64,000 bases of DNA from Rhodovastum atsumiense (GTDB taxonomy: Bacteria; Pseudomonadota; Alphaproteobacteria; Acetobacterales; Acetobacteraceae): NCBI RefSeq assembly GCF_937425535.1, contig NZ_OW485606.1:48259-112258 (forward strand). The letters run 5' to 3'. The position numbers and the translations under genes were made by a program. The notes beneath the pieces were generated by a model, which had not been told where the DNA came from, did not search any database, and worked only from the letters and a program-made list of their open reading frames with translations. Of this stretch, positions 1 through 8,287 are shown one piece after another (position 1 is the first letter of the stretch; every line of letters begins with the position of its first letter).

Positions 1-313
1 GTGCCAGGGAAACGACGGTGGCCACCCAGCTCTGCCCCATCGGCGTGATCGCGGGGATCCAGGGATCCGACACCACCTCGCTCGCTGACATCGCCGTCGC
101 CTTGAGCGGCAGGGAGCGGCTGGCATGCCACCAGTGCAGCGGGCACTGGCGTCGCTGGTCACGCTGGACGTCGCCGAGTAGGCGGCCGGCGCGGGCGAGG
201 GTGCGAACCGCGCCGGCCGCGCTGCCGGAACCCTGACGTCCGTCCTGCGAAGGGACTCCGGACAGCTCCGCTCCTACGCTTGGTCGCAGGCCTCGTTCCG
301 GGACCGCGGGCAA
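1..313. other. no supported gene at the window edge
   Basis: I see no convincing gene in this stretch. Short open frames exist on both strands, but their arginine- and proline-rich translations look like GC-driven artefacts. The left edge of the window may cut a gene whose remainder lies outside. Confidence 0.4.
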
Positions 314-550
314 TTATTTGCCGGATCGATCCTTTCCACGTCGCGCCCGGGTTGCTTTCGCGGATGGCGGAAGTGCCCGGAGCGACCAGATCGCGATGGC
401 GCGGGCGCAGCACAGCGCGATCTCCATGTCGGAAATATCGGGGAACAGCCGCTGGATCTCAACGGCGGCGGCCAACTCGCCGGACTGCTCAAAGGCTTCC
501 CGGATGGCGGCAGCTTCGGCTTCGGCTCCCATGAACATGCTTGGCAGCAT
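314..550 (-). CDS. hypothetical protein, 78 aa
   Basis: A small frame on the minus strand whose translation (helical, Ala/Glu-rich, with EAFEQSGELAAAVEIQ) has a natural amino-acid mix, unlike the overlapping frames. I chose the ATG at 550 because the frame upstream of it becomes arginine-rich and overlaps the next small gene. No clear Shine-Dalgarno is seen. I recognise no family. It could be a gene remnant. Confidence 0.4.
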   Translation of the reverse strand: MLPSMFMGAEAEAAAIREAFEQSGELAAAVEIQRLFPDISDMEIALCCARAIAIWSLRALPPSAKATRARRGKDRSGK

Positions 551-653
551 GGCAGGCGCAAGTTGAACATACGTGTAAAAAGATGTCACAAGGCTAGCGT
601 CACCGGTAGCTATCGAGTCAACTGCGTGAGACAGGCGAGCGCGCGGGGATGGT

Positions 654-830
654 TTAGTAGCCCGGCTCGCAGCCGCCCGCCCAGGTTGGGCAAGACGGGC
701 ATTCCCGCGCCGTGTCTTCGTAGTCTTGAGCCAATTTAAGCAGCAAATTTCGAGTCCCTGCGTCCCTGGCACCATTAGCAAGGGACCGAAAACGGTCGGC
801 TTCCTGAGACAAAAAGGAAGGGTTCGACAT
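654..830 (-). CDS. small helical hypothetical protein, 58 aa
   Basis: The translation begins MSNPSFLSQEADRF and continues as an amphipathic helical segment (FRSLANGARDAG, then LLKLAQDYEDTARE). This pattern is common in short alphaproteobacterial proteins of unknown role built on 'ExxFRxLA...LLxLAxxYExxA'. The ATG at 830 is preferred over a further upstream one because conservation of this pattern normally starts there. Upstream DNA (about 840-930) is AT-rich and could hold its promoter. Confidence 0.6.
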   Translation of the reverse strand: MSNPSFLSQEADRFRSLANGARDAGTRNLLLKLAQDYEDTARECPSCPTWAGGCEPGY

Positions 831-1088
831 ACTTGCGGCTGAGTGCATCGTGTACTACTTATATTTTGTTATTTTTCTTCCCTGATCTGCAAATCATGAG
901 CACGCTAATAAAGGGATTTCTATCAAGAGATACGCGAGATGACGACAAACCCCCGTGTCTATTGCCGTGCTTTCGATCAATCCGATGAGCTTGAAGCTTC
1001 CGCCCAAGGTGTGGGCCGGGTGCGGTCCACCTTGGCTGCGGCGCGATCCGGGGGCAGTGTTGTCTGCCTCGGCCGCAGCCTCAGGGGA

Positions 1089-1391
1089 TCATGGAGGCAG
1101 GATCGGCAGATGGCCTGGGCATTTGACGCTATTTAGCCACATCAGCATAGCTGCAACCGATTTTCGGCGGTCAGCATGTATGCTCCGATAAATTTTCTTA
1201 AAAACACGACAATGAACGTAATATCTCCATGCACCAAGCCCGTATTGATCGACTAATCCACAAGGGTCAAAGCCAGTAATACTATACTCTGCCTCCATTC
1301 CAGAGATATATTTGTATTCAGCATTTGGGCACGTGCTGGCGAGATCGTAAGCACTGTCTGGAGTGTTATTTACGGCACGGGCGGCGTTCAT
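1089..1391 (-). CDS. hypothetical protein, 100 aa
   Basis: An open frame in a locally AT-richer stretch. The translation is mixed and includes four Cys and many aromatic residues (GLVDQYGLGAWRYYVHC). It has no recognised domain, no signal peptide and no partner gene. Base composition lower in GC than its surroundings suggests either recently acquired DNA or non-coding sequence, so this is a weak call. Confidence 0.3.
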   Translation of the reverse strand: MNAARAVNNTPDSAYDLASTCPNAEYKYISGMEAEYSITGFDPCGLVDQYGLGAWRYYVHCRVFKKIYRSIHADRRKSVAAMLMWLNSVKCPGHLPILPP

Positions 1392-1667
1392 TTCGAATAA
1401 TCTCCAATTTCCAGATGTAAGTTATTATACGTATATAATAGCATATGTAAATAAATCGCCACCCCTTACCGCACGGCCGCGGGATCGCGGTGTTATCGCG
1501 TCTGACAGGGGCGCAACCAATCCGTCGATTCCAGGTGCAGGCTGTGAACCGTGCAATCCTGCCCGCTCTATGGCGCGCCCCCTCGCCATTGAAAAGGCTT
1601 CGAGGCGGGCACTTGCACGTGTTATGCAGGCAATCGATTCTATCTTAGGTTGTAAACGAGGCCGACC

Positions 1668-2573
1668 ATGACGGACGAACGGTGGGACTGTGGGCGGTGT
1701 CGCGACGAGGTGCTGCTGTTCCCCTTCACAATGGCTTTCCAGCCCATCGTCGATCTTGCAGAGATGCGCATCGATGGGCACGAGGCTCTGGTGCGCGGCC
1801 CCTCCGGCGAGAGCGCGGGATCGATCCTGGCGCAAATCGACGACGGGAACCGCTATGCCTTCGATCAAGCCTGCCGCGTCAAGGCGATCGAGATGGCGGC
1901 CCGGCTCGGCCTTGATGGTCGGCTCAACATCAACTTCTTGCCCAACGCCGTCTACGAGCCGCGCGCCTGCATCCGCCGCACCCTCGCCGCCGCCGCCGCG
2001 AACGGCTTCTCGCTCGGACGCCTGACTTTCGAGTTTACGGAAAACGAGAGCATCGCCGATGCTGCGCACACGCGCGCCATCCTCGAAGAGTACCACCGCC
2101 ACGGCTTCAAGGTCGCACTCGACGATTTCGGGACCGGGTATTCCGGTCTCGCCCGCCTCGTCGAGCTGAAGCCCGACATCATCAAGCTCGACCGTCAGCT
2201 CATCGTGGATTGCGACCAGGACCGCACGCGGTTCGGCATCGTCGCCAGCCTCGTCACGCTCACCAGCCAACTCGGGGTCAAGCTCGTTGTCGAGGGTGTC
2301 GAGCGGATTGGCGAGGTCGAGGCGCTGCGGGAGGCGGGTGTGCGTTACATGCAGGGCTTCTTCTTCGCGCACCCGGCCTTCGAGGCCGTCGTCGCGTCCG
2401 AGGCGATCTCCTGGCCTGTGCCCGCGTGCCTACCGCCGGCGCCCGCGTCGAGACCGCTGTCCGGACCGCCGCGTGGGGCAGAATGCTCGCCAATCCGTTC
2501 GGCCACGCTTCTGCCTAATCCAGTTCCTCGGCTGGGGCTACGACGAGATCGCCGAACCGGGGTGACGCCATAG
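1668..2573 (+). CDS. EAL-domain c-di-GMP phosphodiesterase
   Basis: A 301-residue cytoplasmic protein with a single EAL domain (about residues 15-240), predicted to hydrolyse cyclic di-GMP to pGpG. The signature residues are present: E39-A40-L41 in HEALVRG, the Asn in NINFLPN (about 88), E in FEFTENE (about 124), the paired aspartates in LDDFGTG (152-153), K173 in IIKLD and E209 in VVEGVE. It should therefore be catalytically competent. The N-terminus has a small Cys pair (CGRC) before the domain and no sensor or GGDEF domain. From about residue 248 the tail turns Pro/Arg-rich and looks like read-through after loss of the native stop. It stands alone, 0.6 kb from the chemoreceptor gene. Confidence 0.88.
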   Translation: MTDERWDCGRCRDEVLLFPFTMAFQPIVDLAEMRIDGHEALVRGPSGESAGSILAQIDDGNRYAFDQACRVKAIEMAARLGLDGRLNINFLPNAVYEPRACIRRTLAAAAANGFSLGRLTFEFTENESIADAAHTRAILEEYHRHGFKVALDDFGTGYSGLARLVELKPDIIKLDRQLIVDCDQDRTRFGIVASLVTLTSQLGVKLVVEGVERIGEVEALREAGVRYMQGFFFAHPAFEAVVASEAISWPVPACLPPAPASRPLSGPPRGAECSPIRSATLLPNPVPRLGLRRDRRTGVTP

Positions 2574-2884
2574 GGGCAGGTTATCAGGCCAGATCTCGGT
2601 GCCGCCATAGAACGGGCAGAAAAGCACGCTTCGTGGCGCGGATCGGGAACGAAGCAGAGGTTGGAAGGCTGGGAAGTCGATCGGAGGGGCGCGTCAGACC
2701 GGAGAAAAGCCGTCAGCGGGCTTCTGTGCGGCTGCCAGGACGTAGAGCGTCTGACTAGGGAGCGACGCCCATCAACGATGGCCGCCTGACCGCCTTCGTC
2801 ACGGAATCCCAAATTCCCAGCACCTTTATCAAGCTCAGAAGCCAGCTGAGGAAAGGATGTAATCAGGTAAAAATAAGATCTGAA

Positions 2885-3062
2885 ATATATAAGGCTCTTA
2901 TCGGGTTCCGGGGTGGTGAGCCAGAGTCGGAATGCGACTGCTTATCTTGGCTCGAATTGCCTTAATAAATCAGTAACTTGGCGAGCGTACCCATGGCGGA
3001 GCAGCAAGGCTGACGGCTATCGGCGACCCATCACCCCGAAACCCGATAAGAGCCATATATAA
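2885..3062. mobile_element. MITE, 162 bp, with 8-bp target-site duplication
   Basis: Terminal inverted repeats of 28 bp at 2893-2920 and 3027-3054 (both begin GGCTCTTATCGGGTT) match at 25 of 28 positions when one is reverse-complemented. They enclose about 106 bp of non-coding DNA. A perfect 8-bp direct repeat ATATATAA flanks the element (2885-2892 and 3055-3062), the footprint of transposition. No transposase is present, so it would depend on one in trans. The 8-bp duplication and GGCTCTT-type ends resemble ISL3-family elements, an inference only. It sits in the otherwise empty 2574-3199 interval. Confidence 0.85.
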
Positions 3063-3199
3063 AAGCAATTTTGTATCATTAAAAGTTGTATAACATTCAG
3101 AGTATATCTATCTATGCGGGAATTCTGTCATCACTCGCATCCGGACATGCTGTCCAGATCCTCTCCCCGTGCAATCCCCCCTAGCGGCGCCACATCACG

Positions 3200-4894
3200 A
3201 TGAACCAGATTCTCGATCACCTCAGCATCCGATCCAAAGTCGTCACGGCTTTCGCGATCGTCCTCGCCTGCACGATCGGCCTCGGCTTGTTCGCGGTGCA
3301 ACGGCTGGCGGCGGTCAATGTCGCGGCGGCCGAGATGCGCGACGACCAGCTTCCCAGCATCCAGGCGCTCGGTCGCCTCGATTATCTCGTGACACGCTTC
3401 CGGGCATTCCAGGCGGCCTATCTCCTCGCCCCAGAGGGTGCGGCCAAGGCGGAGGACGCCAGAATACTGCGCGACTTGCGCGAGCAGATCGAGCAGGCTC
3501 TGCTGGCATACCGCCCTCTGATGAATCCGGGCCGGGAGCAGCAGATGGGGGAGATGTTCACCCAGGCGGTCACTGCGTATTTTGCCCTGAACGACCGGTT
3601 CCAAGCCCTTGTCCAGGCGAACGAGCACGTGCAGGCGACGAGCTTCTACCGCAGCGAGATGCGCGAGAGGTTCAACAATGACCTGCAGGCACGCCTGGAT
3701 GCCCTGATCGAGTACAACTCCGAGCAGGCCCGCATCAGCGGCGAGCGCGGCGCCGCCCTTGGCGAATCAGCGCAGACCTGGATCTTCGTCGTGCTCGGCC
3801 TAATGAGCGGGCTTTGCCTGCTCAATGGCTGGCTGATGGTGCGCGGCATTTCCACCCCGATCCTGACCATGACAGCGGCGATGCGCCGGCTCGCCGGGCA
3901 CGACCTGACCACCGAGATCGTCGGCACCGGGCGCGGCGACGAGATCGGAGCGATGGCGGCCGCCCTGCAGGTGTTCAAGGACAATATGCTCACCGCCGAC
4001 CGCCTCACCGCCGAGCAGGCTACGGCGCGGGCGGCACAGGAGCGGCGTGCGGCGCAGGTCGACGCGCTGGTGCAGGACTTCGAGCGGCAGGTGGCCGAGC
4101 TGGTGCAGCACCTTGCCTCCTCCGCCACCCAGATGACCGCGACCGCGGGGCAAATGACCCGCACGGCAGACCAGACTAGCACCCAGGCGAGCGCCGTTGC
4201 CACCGCCGCGCAGGACGCCTCCAGCAGCGTCCAGACCGTCGCCTCGGCCACCGAGGAACTCTCCGCCTCGATCGGCGAGATCACCCGGCAGGTCGAACAA
4301 TCCACCACCGTCGCCCATCAGGCGGTGGAGGAGGCGCAGCGCACTAACGCGACCGTGCGGGCACTGGCGGAAGCGGCGCAGAAGATCGGCGACGTGGTCG
4401 GGCTGATCACCAGCATCGCCGGGCAGACTAACCTGCTGGCGCTGAACGCGACGATCGAGGCGGCGCGGGCGGGCGACGCCGGAAAGGGCTTCGCCGTGGT
4501 GGCGGGCGAGGTCAAGAATCTCGCCAGCCAGACCGCGCGCGCCACCGGCGAGATCGGCGCGCAGATCGCGCGCATCCAGGCGGCGACGCAGGACGCGGTC
4601 GGCGCGATCGGCAGCATCGTGCGCACCATCGATCAGGTCAACAGCATCACCGGCACAATCGCCGTCGCGGTGAAGGAGCAGGGCTCGGCCACCGCCGAGA
4701 TCGCCCGCAGCGTCCAGCACGCCGCCACCGGCACCGGTGAGGTGACCCGCAATATCGGCGGCGTCAGCCGCGCGGCCGAGGAGACCGGGCAGGCCTCGCA
4801 GCAGGTGCTGGAAGTGGCGGACAGCCTGTCCAGGGGCGCTGAGCGGCTCGCTGGTCAGGTCGGCAGCTTCATCTCCGGGGTCAGGGCCGCCTGA
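3200..4894 (+). CDS. methyl-accepting chemotaxis protein
   Basis: A 564-residue inner-membrane chemoreceptor. It has a first transmembrane helix at about 14-34, a periplasmic four-helix-type sensor of about 155 residues, a second transmembrane helix at about 193-213, a HAMP domain (about 214-266) and a long cytoplasmic coiled coil. The coiled coil carries the highly conserved hairpin tip (IAGQTNLLALNATIEAARAG, then GKGFAVVAGEVKNLA). It would report ligand binding to CheA/CheW; the ligand is unknown. No che genes adjoin it, so it must plug into the host's chemotaxis arrays. The start at 3200 gives a standard short cytoplasmic N-terminus before the first helix. Confidence 0.92.
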   Translation: MNQILDHLSIRSKVVTAFAIVLACTIGLGLFAVQRLAAVNVAAAEMRDDQLPSIQALGRLDYLVTRFRAFQAAYLLAPEGAAKAEDARILRDLREQIEQALLAYRPLMNPGREQQMGEMFTQAVTAYFALNDRFQALVQANEHVQATSFYRSEMRERFNNDLQARLDALIEYNSEQARISGERGAALGESAQTWIFVVLGLMSGLCLLNGWLMVRGISTPILTMTAAMRRLAGHDLTTEIVGTGRGDEIGAMAAALQVFKDNMLTADRLTAEQATARAAQERRAAQVDALVQDFERQVAELVQHLASSATQMTATAGQMTRTADQTSTQASAVATAAQDASSSVQTVASATEELSASIGEITRQVEQSTTVAHQAVEEAQRTNATVRALAEAAQKIGDVVGLITSIAGQTNLLALNATIEAARAGDAGKGFAVVAGEVKNLASQTARATGEIGAQIARIQAATQDAVGAIGSIVRTIDQVNSITGTIAVAVKEQGSATAEIARSVQHAATGTGEVTRNIGGVSRAAEETGQASQQVLEVADSLSRGAERLAGQVGSFISGVRAA

Positions 4895-5118
4895 GTATCC
4901 GCCGGCACCGCGGACGACTCCCTGTCCGGCGAGTCCCGGTTTATGCCGGCGTACGGGCGCCGTGGCAGTATCCGCTCCTGCCTTCCTGGCCCGTCTCTCG
5001 CGCCTCGCGGGTGCGTGGCTGGCTGGCGATGCCACTGGAGACTCCGTGGGCGCCGGCCTGAACGGCTGGGGATGCTCAACTCTGGATGTTCCAGGCGCCG
5101 ACGTTCATCGCACGGCCT

Positions 5119-5455
5119 GGGACTTCTTGTCACACTGGCCAACAAGGAACTGAACCAATTTCCCGCCCTGCGGCTTCATGCCGGGCGGGGGGGGCTGCAT
5201 CGGCCGGCGGAGAACTTATCCACAGGCGGGGTGGGACTTCTTGTCACAGCAAGTGGGACTTCTTGTCACACCCCCCTCAGAGCGCCCCAAATGATATCAA
5301 TGGGTTACATGAGTTATCCCGGGACTTCTTGTCACACAAGCTAATATAAGAATCAAATATCTTGCTAATAGCTCGTGTGACAAGAAGTCCCACCCCCGCC
5401 TGTGGACACCTCTCCCCGCCACTCTCCCCGCCAGGGGGGTGTGACAAGAAGTCCC
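5119..5455. repeat. iteron cluster of the replication origin
   Basis: A 16-mer, GGGACTTCTTGTCACA, occurs four times in direct orientation (5119-5134, 5233-5248, 5255-5270, 5321-5336) and twice inverted (5376-5391, 5440-5455). An imperfect copy lies downstream of rep at 6488-6503. An AT-rich stretch (about 5289-5375) sits between the direct and inverted sets and is the likely unwinding element. The rest of 4895-5491 shows no gene. The arrangement is that of an iteron-regulated plasmid origin, with the inverted copies next to the rep start likely acting as an autorepression operator. Confidence 0.9.
5216..5224 (+). promoter_or_regulatory. DnaA box
   Basis: A perfect consensus DnaA box, TTATCCACA, lies just before the second iteron. 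Iteron origins commonly need host DnaA together with Rep, so this supports oriV placement here. Confidence 0.75.
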
Positions 5456-5491
5456 ACTTCCGAGCCGCCGCAGATGTGGCATGCTCGCGGC

Positions 5492-6412
5492 ATGGGAACC
5501 ATCCACGATCTTCTCGTCGCCAAGGGCAAGCAAGGCACGCTAAATCTCGACGTGCGCCGAGAGGTAATCGAGGCTGCAACCGAGTATTTAGGCAATGAAG
5601 ATACCGGTATCGGCTTTCTTTTCTCGGGCTGGTGCCAAGCAGCGTTGCCTCACAAGCGCCTTCCAGACGGCCAGGATTGGCAAGTAGACGCTGAAAACAT
5701 CAGCCTAATTGTCGAATCGGGCGCACGCCCCGGCCTTAACGGGAAGCCTGTTAATGTCGGAGTCCCATTCGGCGCGCGCGCAAGGATGATTTTATTCTAC
5801 CTTCAGTCAGAAGCACTCCGCACGCAGAGCCCGGAAGTGCGGCTCGGCTCAAGCATGCGGGACTGGCTTGAGCGGATGGGGATTCCGTGGGGCGGCGGCG
5901 TAGTGAAGGCGGTCCGCGAACAGTCTGAACGCATCGCCTATTGCCGGCTGACGTTCCATATGCGTCGCGGGGGCAAAGTCGGGCTATTAAATCAGAACAT
6001 TATTGAAGCGGCTATGTTTGAGCCATCTATGGACGGATCTGGCAAATTGCTTGCTGAGAATGCCAGACTGTCAGATGGGTTCTTTCAACAACTCCAAAAA
6101 CATCCCGTTCCGATAGAAGAGGCTGCTGTGAAGGCCCTGTCGAATAATAGCCAGGGCCTGGATGTGTATGCGTGGCTGGCTTACAGGCTCCACGCCCTAT
6201 CGAAGCCGCAGCCCGTGAGCTGGAAGGCTTTGAAGGCGCAATTCGGGCTTGGCATCGGCCGAATGGTTGATTTCCGGCGGCTGTTCCTGGCCAACGTGCA
6301 ACTCGCTTTGGCGGTTTATCCGGACGCCAAGATAGAAGTAGGGGACGGCGGGATGATCCTGCACCCTTCACGGCCTCCGGTCGCGCCGCGCCAACTCGCA
6401 CCCGGCTCCTGA
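5492..6412 (+). CDS. repA: plasmid replication initiator, RepA_C family
   Basis: A 306-residue initiator of the 'plasmid encoded RepA' family found on many alphaproteobacterial plasmids. Hallmark stretches are VGVPFGARARMILFYLQ, GSSMRDWLERMGIPWGGG, RLTFHMRRGG, LQKHPVPIEEAA and DVYAWLAYRLHALS. It should bind the iterons just upstream and open the origin with DnaA. The frame is open further upstream, but that extension would run through the inverted iteron at 5440-5455 and lacks family features, so I place the start at the ATG at 5492 (MGTIHDLLVAKG). Expression is probably self-limited through that iteron. It defines the element as an autonomous replicon. Confidence 0.93.
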   Translation: MGTIHDLLVAKGKQGTLNLDVRREVIEAATEYLGNEDTGIGFLFSGWCQAALPHKRLPDGQDWQVDAENISLIVESGARPGLNGKPVNVGVPFGARARMILFYLQSEALRTQSPEVRLGSSMRDWLERMGIPWGGGVVKAVREQSERIAYCRLTFHMRRGGKVGLLNQNIIEAAMFEPSMDGSGKLLAENARLSDGFFQQLQKHPVPIEEAAVKALSNNSQGLDVYAWLAYRLHALSKPQPVSWKALKAQFGLGIGRMVDFRRLFLANVQLALAVYPDAKIEVGDGGMILHPSRPPVAPRQLAPGS

Positions 6413-6606
6413 AGCGCCGCGAGCCAGCCGCCCACAGAGTCCCCAGCCCCGCTGGCCTGTCGATCCGAGCCGGCGAACCGGTAGGGGCGCGACAAGAAGT
6501 CCCAGATTGGGCCGCCCTTGCGGCGGCTCTGCCGGTTCAGGCCGACGCCTGGGCCGGCCCCGTCTTGGCTCACGCTCCGCACCCGGCCCGGCGTTTTCGA
6601 CGGCGC

Positions 6607-6798
6607 CCCCGGGAATTGCTGGACGCGCAGCTCGTCCGGCCACTCGGCCGGGTTATCGCCCTTCCCGGTCACGCCCGGCCACGCCTCGCGGCGGGATCCG
6701 GTCTGCTTGAAGAAGAACGGGACGCCCAGGTCGGATCCATCGGGCGCGCCTTCGGGCCGCTCTCCCCGCCACAGATCAGCCAATGACGCCCTTCTCAT
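6607..6798 (-). pseudogene. C-terminal remnant resembling phage Gp37/Gp68 (DUF5131) family
   Basis: Only the last 64 residues or so look family-like: VPFFFKQTGSRREAW followed by AEWPDELRVQQFPG, the usual end of Gp37/Gp68-type phage proteins, which are several times longer. The frame continues into rep-antisense nonsense down to 6316, so the native stop is also lost. It begins just after dut on the same strand and is most simply a decayed gene. Family assignment is from pattern memory. Confidence 0.4.
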
Positions 6799-6844
6799 CC
6801 GGCGGTGGGGCCTGACGCGGAGGCGCCAGGAGGACTGCCGTCAT
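6776..6844 (-). CDS. very short ORF coupled to dut, 22 aa
   Basis: An ATG overlaps the dut stop codon (ATGA) and opens a 22-codon frame rich in proline (PPRQAPPPDE). It may be a leftover of a longer gene. No function can be suggested. Confidence 0.2.
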   Translation of the reverse strand: MTAVLLAPPRQAPPPDEKGVIG

Positions 6845-7326
6845 CCCATCGCCCCCGTGCTGCCGAACCCCTTGGCGCCACGGGCGGTCTGCGGCAGCTC
6901 CCGCTCCTCGCCGACCGCGTAGGAGATGCGCTGGAACACGATCTGGCACAGCTTCACACCGTGGATGACGTGCCAGGGCTCGTTCCCGGTGTTGAGGACG
7001 ATCACCTGATACTCGCCGGTGTATCCCTCGTCGCAGACGCCGCCCAGGATGGTGATGCCGTAGCGATCGGCGAGGCCCGACTTGTCCAGCAGATGGGCAA
7101 AGGTCCCCTCCGGCGGGGTGATGGCGAGCCCGGTCGGGATGCGCCGGCGCTGCCCCGGTGGGACGGTCAGGCACAGGATGCCACCGGCCACCCTCTCCGC
7201 CCCGTCGCGCTTGTAGAGGTCGGCGCACAGGTCGAGCCCGGCATCCTTGGGGTGCGCCCGGGTCGGTACCGTGGCCGTCATGGTCAGGCGGCGGAAGCCG
7301 AACGTCTCGGCGGCTGGCTCGCTCAT
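6841..7326 (-). CDS. dut: dUTP diphosphatase (trimeric dUTPase)
   Basis: A 161-residue dUTPase converting dUTP to dUMP and pyrophosphate, which limits uracil in DNA and supplies dTMP synthesis. The five motifs are recognisable in order: AGLDLCA (motif 1, 29-35), DKSGLA (motif 2, normally xRSGLA, here with Lys), GVCDEGYTGEY (motif 3, with the catalytic-region Asp and substrate-base Tyr), KLCQIVFQ (motif 4) and ARGAKGFGSTG (motif 5, glycine-rich phosphate clamp). Length is normal for the trimeric class. Its ATG overlaps the stop of the upstream small gene, so the two are translationally coupled. The gene is common on phages and phage-plasmids. Confidence 0.93.
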   Translation of the reverse strand: MSEPAAETFGFRRLTMTATVPTRAHPKDAGLDLCADLYKRDGAERVAGGILCLTVPPGQRRRIPTGLAITPPEGTFAHLLDKSGLADRYGITILGGVCDEGYTGEYQVIVLNTGNEPWHVIHGVKLCQIVFQRISYAVGEERELPQTARGAKGFGSTGAMG

Positions 7327-7541
7327 CGGCCGGCCTCCGCTGCCTCGTCGCGCAGATCCGAGACAATCAGCCGGCGCGCCATGTCCGTCAGGCGGAGAAG
7401 GGCGAAGGCGGTGGCGAAGCTGCCGGCCTCCGGCGTCGGGCGCATTGCCTGCTCCCTGCAATGCGCCAGCATCGCGGCATCCTCGGATTCCTGGCCCTGC
7501 AAGACTGCGGCGGCGGCGAGTTTGTGAACGTCCCTCGGCAC
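7323..7541 (-). CDS. hypothetical protein upstream of dut, 72 aa
   Basis: A small helical protein. The start is set by a strong Shine-Dalgarno (AAAAGGAG) six to seven bases ahead of a GTG at 7541. A further upstream ATG lacks one and adds an arginine-rich segment. The stop overlaps the dut start by 4 bases. The C-terminal half (FALLRLTDMARRLIVSDLRDEA) resembles short phage accessory proteins encoded beside nucleotide-metabolism genes, but I cannot name a family. Confidence 0.65.
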   Translation of the reverse strand: MPRDVHKLAAAAVLQGQESEDAAMLAHCREQAMRPTPEAGSFATAFALLRLTDMARRLIVSDLRDEAAEAGR

Positions 7542-7775
7542 GTCGAACTCCTTTTCTGCTGTTCCCCGCTGCGTCGTTTGGAAACGGCGCCTCGATCTGA
7601 CTACCACCATTCCATCCTACGGACCAGGACAAAGGCCGGACACTTACCGGATTTTTGACGGATACACCTACGGATAGAAGCCGGATGTATGCTGGACAGT
7701 TTGCCCGGATTGGGGGATGATTCGACTCTCGAATCGCGGCATGGTCCCCCCGCATGCCTGGACAGAGGCGGGACG
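7542..7775. promoter_or_regulatory. divergent intergenic region with CCGGA-type repeats
   Basis: This interval separates the minus-strand dut operon from the plus-strand Tra-like operon, so it must hold two promoters. Between about 7630 and 7692 there are several spaced copies of CCGGA or CGGAT. If the downstream gene is TraK-like, these could be its binding sites or part of an oriT. This is inference; no nick-site consensus is identified. Confidence 0.3.
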
Positions 7776-8270
7776 ATGACCGGACGGAAGAGAGGTGCCT
7801 TGGTAGTGGACGCGATCCTCGAAGCGGCTCGTCAGCGGCCTCCCGAGAAGCGGGGAGGCCATTCGCCGCTCTACGAGCATCTGTGGGACCACTACGAAGA
7901 GTTGGCGCCAGGGCTGAACCCGCCACGGCGCCCGTATTGGGACGGGGTTGCGGCCGCGTTGCGCGCGCTGCATCCGGGAGAAACCGCGGCGCAGATCGCG
8001 GACGGCGACGGAAAGCCTCCTACCGGCGAGCGGGTCCGCAAGGCGTGGTGGCAGGTCCGCCGCGACAAGGCCCGGCTGGCAGGGGATGGGGCGCCCGCGA
8101 GGGCGCGCCCGGTCGCAAAAGAGACGCCAGCGCCAGAGGCGCCGGCTGCCGCCGCCGCGGCACCGGTGGCCAAGACGCGGCGGAAAACTGCTCCTCCTCC
8201 CGCGGCCGCCGCCGCGGAGGAGGAGGACGAAACGGACGTGCTGCAATTCGCAGGCGGCCGAAAAGTCTGA
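7776..8270 (+). CDS. TraK-like DNA-binding accessory protein
   Basis: A 164-residue protein. Residues 1-100 are basic and helical, with a likely DNA-contact segment (PPTGERVRKAWWQVRRDKA). A long Ala/Pro linker follows, then an acidic stretch (EEEDETD) and a short conserved-looking end (VLQFAGGRKV). RP4 TraK, the oriT-binding protein of IncP conjugation, has the same plan of basic helical N-terminus, Pro/Ala linker and short C-terminal peptide. It is followed by a TraL-like ATPase and a TraM-like membrane protein, the same gene order as IncP traK-traL-traM. The ATG at 7776 has GAGG upstream. Similarity is architectural; direct homology is unproven. Confidence 0.5.
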   Translation: MTGRKRGALVVDAILEAARQRPPEKRGGHSPLYEHLWDHYEELAPGLNPPRRPYWDGVAAALRALHPGETAAQIADGDGKPPTGERVRKAWWQVRRDKARLAGDGAPARARPVAKETPAPEAPAAAAAAPVAKTRRKTAPPPAAAAAEEEDETDVLQFAGGRKV

Positions 8271-8287
8271 TCTGAAAGGGAACTGGT

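Noticed and set aside
5119..5455. CRISPR array at the spaced repeats near 5.2 kb
   Set aside because: Spacing is irregular, repeats occur in both orientations, and a DnaA box and RepA gene adjoin, so these are iterons. No Cas genes are present.
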